A program made the position numbers and the translations under genes. The notes beneath the pieces are model-generated. The model was given only the letters and a program-made list of their open reading frames with translations. It had not been told where the DNA came from and searched no databases. Positions 1 to 7,818 of a DNA stretch of 56,958 nucleotides are shown here, in pieces (the stretch's first letter is position 1; each line of letters starts with the position of its first letter). The DNA comes from an uncultured Ulvibacter sp. (GTDB taxonomy: Bacteria > Bacteroidota > Bacteroidia > Flavobacteriales > Flavobacteriaceae), in contig CALIAF010000029.1 in assembly GCA_938041335.1 (NCBI GenBank), positions 1 to 56,958 of the forward strand, read 5' to 3'.

Positions 1-71
1 ACAGATCGTCCTTGTTCGTTTTCCTTGAGAGCCTTGATAATTTGACTCTCGCTAAATTTGCTTTGTTTCAT
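1..71 (-). CDS. IS3-family transposase OrfA, N-terminal fragment (runs off the window)
   Basis: Reading the reverse strand from the ATG at 71, the 23 visible codons begin MKQSKFSESQIIKALKE, followed by a few polar residues. This is the typical start of IS3-family OrfA proteins, whose N-terminal helix-turn-helix binds the element's ends. The rest of OrfA and all of OrfB lie outside the window. The element's outer end appears to be near 156, about 85 bases upstream of the start codon, as expected for an IS3 left end. The short sample limits certainty, but the motif is distinctive. Confidence 0.85.
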   Translation of the reverse strand, partial: MKQSKFSESQIIKALKENEQGRS

Positions 72-156
72 TGTGACAGTTTGAATTTAAAGTTAGTAAA
101 TTCGAATTAATTACTGTCCTATTTTTAGGGAAGCCTACAAAAGGGGGAAGCCTACA
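72..156. mobile_element. Terminal region of an IS3-family insertion sequence
   Basis: Upstream of the OrfA start the sequence carries two direct copies of GGGAAGCCTACA (128-139 and 145-156). Read from the outside in, the element would begin TGTAGGCTTCCC at 156, with the TG terminal dinucleotide usual for IS3-family ends. The other end lies off the window, so the inverted repeat and any target duplication cannot be verified. Confidence 0.65.
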
Positions 157-486
157 ATACTACATTATAGCTATCAAATGGATAAACCACTCTTATTAAC
201 TAAACAATACATTTGTACTATAATGTTTTGCGTTATGTCACTGTGCTTTGGTAAAAGCGAAGTTATAACCAAGCTTCATTGGTTTTTTTACATCTTAAAT
301 GTTTCTCACTTAGTTAATGCAACACTCTTTTTACGAAGCGACGATAGGAGCGTAGTGGAATGTGTGTGGAATGGGTTTATATTAACTGTTAATAATATCT
401 AATAAAATGGTTGTTTTAATATAACATAAAACTCTAAAAGACAGTACTTTTATTATCTATTTAAATTTTAAAAACCACATAATAAA
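157..486. other. Gene-free stretch between the IS end and the accessory operon
   Basis: No convincing gene is seen here. A 74-codon open frame (178-402) has no recognisable features. Next to the IS end, ATTATAGCTA (164-173) recurs at 6923-6932 in the repeat cluster on the far side of the operon. A terminator-like hairpin sits at 267-288. The last 80 bases are strongly AT-rich and probably hold the operon promoter, but I see no clean TAnnTTTG box. Confidence 0.5.
267..288 (+). terminator. Terminator-like hairpin
   Basis: AACCAA (267-272), loop GCTTCA, TTGGTT (279-284), then further T residues. No gene now lies directly upstream on this strand, so it may be left over from a gene displaced by the IS element. 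Confidence 0.4.
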
Positions 487-2994
487 TTGCTTAACCACAA
501 ACTTTACGATTTTAAATTACTATGGGAGTTTAAACATAAAATAGAAAATTTAAAACTTAAGTTTAATATTTTTAAGTTTAAAGCGAGGAAGAAGTATTTA
601 TTTGAACGTGAGAAACTTTCAGTACGAAAAATCTATTTATTTGAAATATCGAAAAATATATTAATAGCTATTTTGGTTGTTATTTCATTATCTCTAGTAG
701 AGTATTTTTCACAATTAATTTACACAAAATATATAGAAAATTCAACAAGTTGGTTTAAGACTGTTACAGATATTATACCTAAACCCAGCTATCCTGAAAA
801 TAAGGATTCTGTTAATGGTTTTGTATCATTATTGGCAAGTATTTCAGGTGTCCTTCTAGCGTTGTTTTATCCAATTTTAGCTACAATTGCTAGTTCTGGA
901 TATGCAAAAGTAAATTCTAGTATTAGGAATTTATTATTCCTAGAACCCATTACTCAAAACTATTTAAGAAGATTAGCTTTTTTAACAGCATATTCCGTTT
1001 GTGTTTTATTATTTGCAACTTTCGGGTATTACCCTGGAAATCTAATTCTTATTTTTTTATCGATTTTAAGTCTTATCAGTTTATTTAATCTATTAAAAAT
1101 AGGTGCTGGAGTTTATAGTCTTTTTGAACCAGAAACTTTAGCTAGAATTGCAAACAAACAAATTGTTGATAACATCAACAATGTAACAATACAAAGTGCA
1201 TATTGGAACAATTCAAATTTTCAAGTGTTTTTTAGAAGACAAGTTGAAAAAGATATAGAGATTTTAAGATTATTAAATATTATTAGTATTGAAGGAGTTC
1301 CAATTAATAAAACATCCTTCCTGAATACTGTCAATCAAACATTGGGTCTCTTAGAGTATTATTTAAATAAAAAAAGAAATATCCCATTAAAGAGTAGCTG
1401 GTTTAAAAACAAAAGAACTCATCAATCATATTTTGAAACAGATATGAGTGGTAGGGAATTAGCGATAAGTACAAGAACTTATATAATGCCAAAAGAAGTT
1501 TCAAACAATTTTTGGTTAGAAGAGGAGATTTTTAAAATATATAGTGAAATAGGAAAAAAAGTAGTCCTATTAGAGGATCAAGAAATACGTTATGAATATC
1601 TTTCTAATTCTGTGAGATTACTGCAATATTTTGGATATTCCTTAGAATTTGATTTAGCAAATCGATTACTTTCTGAAAATTTGAATATCACGACAAATTC
1701 ATTAATTCATAATGAAAACAATACCTACTCTAATTCTAAGACAAATTTAATTTTAATTGAAGCAATGATTTCTTCTTGTGTAAGAGACTTTCAAATTAGT
1801 TTTTTTCAATCCATTGAATCCCTAGATAGAGACAACTTCAATGCAGAAATAGAAAAAATAAATTGGAACGAAAAATCTTCTTTGTACAAGCTAAAATTGC
1901 CATATGTGTTAAATACATTTTTCGAAGATTATTTTAAATTCATTAATAATGAGAAATTAGTTGAGGATAAACAAATTACACCATTGTGGTACGTGATTCA
2001 ACATATTTCAGCTGAGTATTTATTGTTAGTAGAAAGAAAGTTTCAAAAAATCATAGATCAAATAGAGATTTTTGTAATTCCCCTAGTTGAAATTTGTAAA
2101 GAAAATAAAAATCATCTAGCCGTTTCTTTTGCTTGCCATTGTGCGTTAGAGCTAATTGATAAAATAAAGTTTAGGATTCCACGAATAAACCAAGTTATTG
2201 AAGAGTTTCAATCAAATAATATGCATATTGACTCACATAAATGGACGAAAATTGATACTGAGAAGGCTTATCTAAAACTAGATAAATTAAATAGTCAATT
2301 TGTTTTTGATATTGCTGATAGTATGCATGAGATATGTAATTTGACGTGGGATGATGATAATCCTGATATTTTTGCTCACTCATTTACAATAATTTCCAAC
2401 GAAATAAATGAATGTTATATTAATAATGATTTAGAGAAGTTTAGAAAATTATATCCAAGTTTTCTAGATAGTTCATTGGCATCTTTTTTTAGTTTATATA
2501 GAAGATATAAGGATAAATACTATCATCACTTAGAAATTATATATCAAGTACATATTGAATTAATTCAGCTTTCCGGCTTGGGTTATATCTACACTGAACT
2601 ATTAGAAACGCCTTTTTGGGAGGAAATTGTTAGGTCTTGGGATAAATTAAACTTAAATAAAAATCAAATAGAGCTAATTATGTCTTCTTATGATTATTAC
2701 AAAAATGATAAACATGGAACAGGTATTAATTTTACCGATAATTTTAATAGGGGAAGAAAATTAATGGATTTAATTAGAAGAAAAAATATAAATATTAATG
2801 ATTATAAAGATACAATAATTAGAAGGTACGTATCTGAAAGAAATATGTATAAAGATTATGAAGATATCTTCTTAGAGTTTTACTTATTTACATACATAGA
2901 CGCAAAAGATAGTGTAAAGGGTATCAATCAGGGTCGCAGGTCAGTTTTCTTTGACATTAACAGAATAATAGAGAAAAAGTATGGGGGAAATTAA
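487..2994 (+). CDS. Unrecognised four-helix membrane protein; first gene of the candidate defence operon
   Basis: This 835-residue protein matches no family I know. The N-terminal 50 residues are rich in Lys and Arg. Four hydrophobic segments follow at about 57-77, 112-135, 163-181 and 184-206. The remaining 620 residues are hydrophilic, probably helical and soluble. The start is TTG: the frame has an upstream stop shortly before it and no ATG before the membrane segments. The stop overlaps the next gene by 14 bases, so the two are co-translated. Base composition is visibly AT-richer than the chromosome beyond 7 kb, suggesting horizontal acquisition. A membrane-anchored component in a cluster with a nuclease-like gene could be a sensor or an effector. 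That is inference. Confidence 0.75.
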   Translation: MLNHKLYDFKLLWEFKHKIENLKLKFNIFKFKARKKYLFEREKLSVRKIYLFEISKNILIAILVVISLSLVEYFSQLIYTKYIENSTSWFKTVTDIIPKPSYPENKDSVNGFVSLLASISGVLLALFYPILATIASSGYAKVNSSIRNLLFLEPITQNYLRRLAFLTAYSVCVLLFATFGYYPGNLILIFLSILSLISLFNLLKIGAGVYSLFEPETLARIANKQIVDNINNVTIQSAYWNNSNFQVFFRRQVEKDIEILRLLNIISIEGVPINKTSFLNTVNQTLGLLEYYLNKKRNIPLKSSWFKNKRTHQSYFETDMSGRELAISTRTYIMPKEVSNNFWLEEEIFKIYSEIGKKVVLLEDQEIRYEYLSNSVRLLQYFGYSLEFDLANRLLSENLNITTNSLIHNENNTYSNSKTNLILIEAMISSCVRDFQISFFQSIESLDRDNFNAEIEKINWNEKSSLYKLKLPYVLNTFFEDYFKFINNEKLVEDKQITPLWYVIQHISAEYLLLVERKFQKIIDQIEIFVIPLVEICKENKNHLAVSFACHCALELIDKIKFRIPRINQVIEEFQSNNMHIDSHKWTKIDTEKAYLKLDKLNSQFVFDIADSMHEICNLTWDDDNPDIFAHSFTIISNEINECYINNDLEKFRKLYPSFLDSSLASFFSLYRRYKDKYYHHLEIIYQVHIELIQLSGLGYIYTELLETPFWEEIVRSWDKLNLNKNQIELIMSSYDYYKNDKHGTGINFTDNFNRGRKLMDLIRRKNININDYKDTIIRRYVSERNMYKDYEDIFLEFYLFTYIDAKDSVKGINQGRRSVFFDINRIIEKKYGGN

Positions 2995-3916
2995 AGAAGG
3001 ACAGCTATCTCTAGATTATGAATCTTCCAGAAATGATTTTCTGTTGAAGTTTAACTCATCCATGTTTATTCAGGATTTATCTATTTCAAAATATTCTGTA
3101 AAGGACGAGTTTTTATCCATTTCATTGGATTCAAAAAAGGAAGAAGAAATATGTGAATTTTTAGCAAATAAAGTGACTACATTTCAATATAGAAATCAAT
3201 ATTGGATGAATAGTTCTAATCTTGAAGATGAAATATTGCAATTAATAGAAACAATTTCAAATCAACTAACAAATAAAGGGCATTGTGTTTTTGAAAAAGT
3301 ATATGATGCAGGTAAATTGAGTAGATTAAAAATTGTAATTGGTGAAGTTAAGATTAAAAGGAATAACGTAGTGCAGATTATTCCTGATACAATTGCCTTA
3401 AAAAATGAATCTAAGAATAGAATTTCAATACCTAAAGAGAAGTGTTTTATAATTGACTTCCCAAAAAGCATTTGCTCAAGAAAAGAGTATCTAAATATTT
3501 TGAAAAAAATGCATGAAATAGATTCAAAAAACCCTATTCATTCATTTTTGAATCCATCAAGTTTAAATAAGGCTAATGGATATGATATGATGAAACATAG
3601 AGATAAACTAGATATAATTTTAAAAAGGTCAACGAAAAAAGTATCATGGCATCATAGAGAACAGTTTTCTTCGAAAGAGAAATTTTCATCGTATTATTCC
3701 ACATTAAGAAGTTTGAAATTTAGGCGTACAAAAATTATAATGTTGAATCATATTTTTGATTTTATTAAGTTAATTATTGAAGATGTTTTTAACGAAACAA
3801 CTTTGAAAATATCTTATATTAAAACATTAAATGAAATTGATAATATTATTCTTGAATATGAAAAAGGCAATTTTACAAGAGAGCAAAATTTAAAGATCAT
3901 AAAAGAATTCATGTGA
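2981..3916 (+). CDS. Unrecognised protein; second gene of the candidate defence operon
   Basis: This is a 311-residue protein with no signal peptide, no membrane segment and no motif I recognise. The first half is mixed; the second half is basic (for example the KRSTKKVSWHHRE stretch near residue 215) and ends in long predicted helices. Its ATG lies inside the end of the upstream gene (14-base overlap), and the downstream gene starts 28 bases after its stop, so it is the middle gene of a three-gene operon. The basic C-terminal half might contact nucleic acid, but nothing in the sequence proves this. Composition is AT-rich like its neighbours. Confidence 0.75.
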   Translation: MGEIKEGQLSLDYESSRNDFLLKFNSSMFIQDLSISKYSVKDEFLSISLDSKKEEEICEFLANKVTTFQYRNQYWMNSSNLEDEILQLIETISNQLTNKGHCVFEKVYDAGKLSRLKIVIGEVKIKRNNVVQIIPDTIALKNESKNRISIPKEKCFIIDFPKSICSRKEYLNILKKMHEIDSKNPIHSFLNPSSLNKANGYDMMKHRDKLDIILKRSTKKVSWHHREQFSSKEKFSSYYSTLRSLKFRRTKIIMLNHIFDFIKLIIEDVFNETTLKISYIKTLNEIDNIILEYEKGNFTREQNLKIIKEFM

Positions 3917-3944
3917 TTTGTTATGACACGATAAAATAATAATT

Positions 3945-6242
3945 ATGGGAGGAGCAGCAACAAATTCAGGAATTAACTATCAACAAAGAATAGCCGCTTT
4001 AGTACTAGTATCTCAATATTCTGACTTTGATTTATCGCCAGTATTTGGAATGAATAATTCGTTAAAAATTAATACTGTCCATTTTGAGACAGATGAACCA
4101 ATAGATGACTTAAAAATAGTTTGTGTTGACTATAAGTTATTACTTCAAATAAAAAGGTCATTAACATTTCAAACCGATGAAAATAGTGAGTTTTATAAAA
4201 CTCTAATGCAGTTTATTAATCAATATATTAATAAATCAAGAAATGAAGCATATATACTAGTTACATCACCTCAGACGTCAAGAACCATTACCCAAGATTT
4301 TAATAAAATTATTGAATCGATTCGTTTAAACGATGAATCATTTAAAGATAATCCTTTGAATAAATCCGAAAAAGAAACTTATATTAAATACAAAGATTTA
4401 TTTTATCTTATTTATGAAGAGAAGACAAAAAGCAAGCCAACTGAACGCGATTTTATAGACTTTTCAAAAAATGTTTTTATAAGTGTAGTTGATATAGAAA
4501 AAGGAAGACCTAATGAACAAGTTGCTCTACTTTTATTAAAAAGCATGAATCTAGTTGACCCAAATCTATTATGGGGCACTTTAATAACTAATTCACTAGA
4601 ATACGCTAGAAATAGGCAATCATTAAATAAACCAGCATTAGACAGTCTTTTAAATCGTTATATTAAAATCAATTCAAATGAAACGGGAGATAGCGATTTA
4701 GATGAAATGTTTAAAACGAAAATTATTGAAGATGGTCGTTTCTCTGTTGCAAAAGAAGTATTATTAATCGAGCCAAAAGATTTTGGTATAAAAGATATTG
4801 AAGAAAGCGATTATTTAGTAGTAGAGCTTTTTAGGTTTGATGACGAAGGAAATATTAAACATACTTTCCAAGATAATAAATTAAAACTAGATGGAGCATC
4901 AGAGGAAATTACTGTTTTACATAGGTCTGCAACTTTTGAAGGAATGACCAGACATCTAATGGAAAATGAAGATTTATATAAGGACAAAAAAATCGCAATA
5001 ATACCAGCTAATGATATTGATGAAGTTGAAAATACAGTATCAGCACAATTACATCGAAAATATTTACAAAGTCTGCAAGACTCGAACAAAGATGTAATGA
5101 AATGCTTGCATTGTGAAAAGACAGTTAACAGAAATAATAGCTTATTAATTGAAGTCGATGATTTGGATACAAACCCAGCTTTAGGGCTAGTACATGGTAA
5201 ATGTGCACGACAAGTTGATAGAGTATTAGGACTAGCTAAATCACCAAATGAAGAATCAATATCAATTTTAGATGATTTTGATTTTAAGAGTTGGGCGAAA
5301 TTTATGATGAAGGGTCAAGGACTTATAAATCAACTTCGTGCATCTTCATTAAAAAATAAATTACAAGTAATTGCTTGGAGCAGTGAAGATAAGAGCTCAA
5401 GAGATTATGGCTATTGCCTCAAATATGTTCTTATAGATGGACCAACAATATACGTTAGAGATAGAGGAAAGATACATAGATTTAAAAAATCTGACGCTGA
5501 AAAAACAAAAAATGAATTTAACCTTGGTTTAGAAAAAAGTCTAAAAGACAATAACCCCTTAGGTTATACCTCAAAAAATTTACTTTATGGAAATTATAAT
5601 CAATTAATTGAATTAATGGATGATGACGAAACGTTTTTAGAAGTAAAATCAGTTGAAATTTATAAATACAGTAAACTACAGGAGAAAGATGATCAATTTG
5701 TAAATTTTTATTCTCCTGTGTGTTTATTACTCGATAAAAAAGACAAGTCTTTATTAAATTTAGGAGGATTAGTACCAATAATTTCTGATCCATTAACATT
5801 TGAAAATATTTTTGAATCTTGGAAGAATCTTGGACTTGATATCAACATAGATGAACTTGAGTTCAAAATAATCGAAAGTGATGCTGAATTCGATGAGTAT
5901 ATGAGATTTTTTTTTAGCGATGGAATGAAGCCAGTTTTGGATCCAGTTTTCAATAAAAAAAGTAAAATTGTAAAAGGAGATATAATTGAGCATTTACAAG
6001 AACTAGAAGATAAATTAAAATCAAAAGAGGATCCACAAACTTGGAAAAAAGGTGATTTTGTTAGGCTAGAACTGCCTTCTTATTCTAATGGGAATTGTCC
6101 AAAAGGAGTTATACTAGAAGAGGAGTTCATTGGAGAGAATGGCAAAAAATTTGTCCTTTTTCAGCCAATTGACATAGAAAAAGGAGAGGAACCAATAGTA
6201 TTTTCAGTTCCTTCGGAGTTTTTAGTTAAATTGTATGTTTAA
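3945..6242 (+). CDS. Predicted PD-(D/E)XK-type nuclease (DUF4297-like N-terminus) with C2HC zinc cluster
   Basis: This 765-residue protein starts MGGAATNSGINYQQRIAALV. That resembles the first helix of DUF4297/Cap4-type restriction-fold nucleases found in bacterial defence proteins. It is followed by an acidic strand (E48, D54, D55) and a QIK motif (Q68, K70), the usual order of the PD-(D/E)XK active site in its QxK variant. A cysteine/histidine cluster C387-x2-C390...H417-x2-C420 looks like a treble-clef zinc site. The last 60 residues look beta-rich. I see no Walker A or STAND ATPase motif. The protein closes the three-gene operon. The nuclease fold is inferred from motif order only and could be degenerate. 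Confidence 0.7.
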   Translation: MGGAATNSGINYQQRIAALVLVSQYSDFDLSPVFGMNNSLKINTVHFETDEPIDDLKIVCVDYKLLLQIKRSLTFQTDENSEFYKTLMQFINQYINKSRNEAYILVTSPQTSRTITQDFNKIIESIRLNDESFKDNPLNKSEKETYIKYKDLFYLIYEEKTKSKPTERDFIDFSKNVFISVVDIEKGRPNEQVALLLLKSMNLVDPNLLWGTLITNSLEYARNRQSLNKPALDSLLNRYIKINSNETGDSDLDEMFKTKIIEDGRFSVAKEVLLIEPKDFGIKDIEESDYLVVELFRFDDEGNIKHTFQDNKLKLDGASEEITVLHRSATFEGMTRHLMENEDLYKDKKIAIIPANDIDEVENTVSAQLHRKYLQSLQDSNKDVMKCLHCEKTVNRNNSLLIEVDDLDTNPALGLVHGKCARQVDRVLGLAKSPNEESISILDDFDFKSWAKFMMKGQGLINQLRASSLKNKLQVIAWSSEDKSSRDYGYCLKYVLIDGPTIYVRDRGKIHRFKKSDAEKTKNEFNLGLEKSLKDNNPLGYTSKNLLYGNYNQLIELMDDDETFLEVKSVEIYKYSKLQEKDDQFVNFYSPVCLLLDKKDKSLLNLGGLVPIISDPLTFENIFESWKNLGLDINIDELEFKIIESDAEFDEYMRFFFSDGMKPVLDPVFNKKSKIVKGDIIEHLQELEDKLKSKEDPQTWKKGDFVRLELPSYSNGNCPKGVILEEEFIGENGKKFVLFQPIDIEKGEEPIVFSVPSEFLVKLYV

Positions 6243-6441
6243 ACGGCCTCAGAAACTCTTGGCTCAAACAATAGGTGAGAGGAGTGGCCATATTTTAGAG
6301 AGCTAGCAAAATATAGTATTGACATTATTAAAGTTTAAATCTAGTTCTAAACACACTTAAGACATTCAAAACCTTTCTAAAATATAGCGATACGAGCCGT
6401 AATTGTTTCCAAGGGTTTGTGCAGCCTTGATTTTTTTGTTT

Positions 6442-6463
6442 CTTTTTTGATCAAGCAAAAAAG
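6442..6463. repeat. Perfect hairpin 200 bp after the accessory operon
   Basis: CTTTTTTG (6442-6449), loop ATCAAG, CAAAAAAG (6456-6463). The stem is 8 bp and A/T-rich. It could act as a weak terminator for the operon, but it lies 200 bases after the last stop. Confidence 0.4.
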
Positions 6464-6735
6464 ATAAGAATGAATAATAGACTATAACGATCACCAAATT
6501 TCTATTTTACATAATATTGACAAGCACAATCTAAAAAAAAATCAACAGGAGACCGAATTTGAGCAAGTGCTTAGAAATTTACTCGCAGAGAAATTTTAAG
6601 CTTTTGCGGAACGTTTTACGAGAATGTCGTAGAAAAAAATCTTGCAGGATTTTCCCCAAATAACGTAATTGTGGTATAAAGCAAAAGTTAAGCTTTTTTT
6701 TGGTGTGGCCAAGCGTTGGACAATTGTGTGTATAG

Positions 6736-6756
6736 AAAAATGCATTGAGCATTTTT
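6736..6756. repeat. Perfect 8-bp hairpin within the intergenic repeat
   Basis: AAAAATGC (6736-6743), loop ATTGA, GCATTTTT (6749-6756). It is followed by a GC-rich patch, GGTTGGGCGCGGCAA (6776-6790). The combination resembles dispersed intergenic repeats in flavobacteria; this is from memory and was not searched. Confidence 0.4.
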
Positions 6757-6905
6757 ATTTACAAAGCAATCTAGCGGTTGGGCGCGGCAATTTTACATAA
6801 CGGCTAATTATGGGACATTGCGATGAATCTTCGAGTTAGACCAAACTAAAAAGTTTAATGACCACCAGACAAACATAAAATGAGCCAGACGATATAATCA
6901 GGGAT

Positions 6906-6999
6906 ATTTTACATAATATAGAATTATAGCTACACAGACTACACATTAATGAAACTAACATAATAATCAAAATGTACTATAATTTACATTATGTAAAAT
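6906..6999. repeat. Imperfect 23-24 bp inverted repeat
   Basis: The left arm (6906-6929) begins ATTTTACATAATATAG and ends ATTATAG. The right arm (6977-6999) is its near-complement. The first 12 bases pair exactly, and the inner part differs by a few positions. Both arms contain the half-site that resembles the XerD-binding arm of dif, so they may be two inverted Xer sites about 40 bp apart. Confidence 0.5.
6972..6999 (+). other. Candidate XerC/XerD recombination site (dif-like)
   Basis: The 28 bases divide into ATGTACTATAA, a 6-bp centre TTTACA, and TTATGTAAAAT. The last 11 bases match the XerD half of E. coli dif (TTATGTTAAAT) and of B. subtilis dif (TTATGTAAACT) at 10 of 11 positions each. 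By eye about 21 of 28 positions agree with the B. subtilis site as I remember it. This could be the chromosomal dif or an attachment site of an element that exploits Xer. Neither the terminus position nor binding can be judged from this window. Confidence 0.5.
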
Positions 7000-7075
7000 A
7001 GATAATTCCAACAGCCCTATAAACCCCCACATCTTCCTAATCCGCCAGAATCCCTTAAAACAATTTAAATATTCA

Positions 7076-7618
7076 TTATTCCTTAATAACAAACTCCTTA
7101 AGATCGCCTTCATACTTTATAAAAGTACGCTTAGAGCTATTTACATTCATATCACAATTACCGCTGGGATAGACCGTAATATGAAATTCATAATGCTCCA
7201 TTTCGTGGGTAGCTTTAAAATAAATATGGGTGCGTTTTTTCTTTTGGTTGTAGCTTACTTCATAATCTTCTATCGCATCATTTAAAACAATACCAATATT
7301 GTTTGCATTTGCACTACCAAATCGCTGCTCCCCATAATAGGATATATCTGCTAGTACTTTGTTATCACTAATCCTTAAAAAATCACCACGGCCCTGCAGA
7401 TTGATTCTATTCACGGTATTTCCTGCTCCTAACATATTACTATTGGCGATCTGGCTCAATGCGTTCGTTACAAACGGAAAAGCAACCGTGCAATTAATTT
7501 CAAAAGAAGGTTCGTTTAGCCAGGTTTCATTTGCAGCAACAAGCGTTGATGTTTGCGATGTTTCCGAAGTTTTACAACTTACCAAGATCCCTATTAATGC
7601 AATTAGTATATATTTCAT
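7076..7618 (-). CDS. DUF4251-family lipoprotein
   Basis: A small exported protein of 180 residues from the ATG at 7618 (an ATG three codons upstream at 7627 is possible). It begins MKYILIALIGILVSCK, a lipoprotein signal with Cys at about position 15, so it should be anchored in a membrane. The body (INLQGRGDFLRISDNKVLADISYYGEQRF..., then a basic strand and IYFKATHEMEHYEFHITVY) fits the DUF4251 beta-sheet family common in Bacteroidota, whose function is unknown. It stands alone at the junction between the accessory island and the ordinary chromosome and is divergent from the thioredoxin-like gene. Confidence 0.8.
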   Translation of the reverse strand: MKYILIALIGILVSCKTSETSQTSTLVAANETWLNEPSFEINCTVAFPFVTNALSQIANSNMLGAGNTVNRINLQGRGDFLRISDNKVLADISYYGEQRFGSANANNIGIVLNDAIEDYEVSYNQKKKRTHIYFKATHEMEHYEFHITVYPSGNCDMNVNSSKRTFIKYEGDLKEFVIKE

Positions 7619-7761
7619 ATGGCTCATTTTTACATTTTAATCACAAAAAACGTGCTATAATTTTCTCACCACAATCATATACTCTTTATACAATATACCA
7701 ATGCTGAAAAAGACACCTTTTTATCTAATGTGTTTTATTAAAGATACGACAATCTATCAAG

Positions 7762-7792
7762 TTGTGATTTCATACCTAGAATCATATCTTTG
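7762..7792 (+). promoter_or_regulatory. Bacteroidota-type promoter of the TlpA-like gene
   Basis: TTG (7762-7764), a 20-base spacer, then TATCTTTG (7785-7792), which matches the Bacteroidota -7 consensus TAnnTTTG. Transcription should begin near 7798, so the GTG at 7792 cannot be the start codon and the ATG at 7819 or later must be used. Confidence 0.7.
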
Positions 7793-7818
7793 TGACCACA
7801 CGTATTACACAAAAAAAA

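Larger units (their letters stand above)
6501..7002. mobile_element. 502-bp non-coding segment bounded by 15-bp perfect inverted repeats (MITE-like or Xer-associated)
   Basis: TCTATTTTACATAAT at 6501-6515 is repeated exactly in inverted orientation at 6988-7002. The segment encodes nothing recognisable. Another copy of the repeat core lies inside it at 6905-6919, in direct orientation to the left end (TATTTTACATAATAT in both). No clean target duplication flanks it; the nearest is AATT before the left end and TAATT after the right end. It may be a MITE-like element, or the ends may be copies of a Xer recombination site. Confidence 0.45.
6243..7075. other. 830-bp gene-free region with inverted repeats and a dif-like site
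   Basis: I see no gene here. The region contains several hairpins (6442-6463; 6736-6756), four copies of ATTTTACATAA or its complement (6504, 6790, 6906 and, inverted, 6989-6999), a 502-bp segment bounded by perfect 15-bp inverted repeats, and a 28-bp dif-like sequence. Parts (about 6600-6880) look like the dispersed non-coding repeats found between genes in marine flavobacteria. That impression is from memory only. Confidence 0.55.

Noticed and set aside
178-402. 74-codon open frame after the IS end
   Set aside because: No recognisable features, composition like non-coding DNA, and it runs through a terminator-like hairpin. Not counted as a gene.
6776-6815. Integron attC-like site (GTTGGGC followed by ACATAACGG)
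   Set aside because: The paired half-sites needed for attC are not present in a foldable order, and there is no integrase or cassette array nearby.
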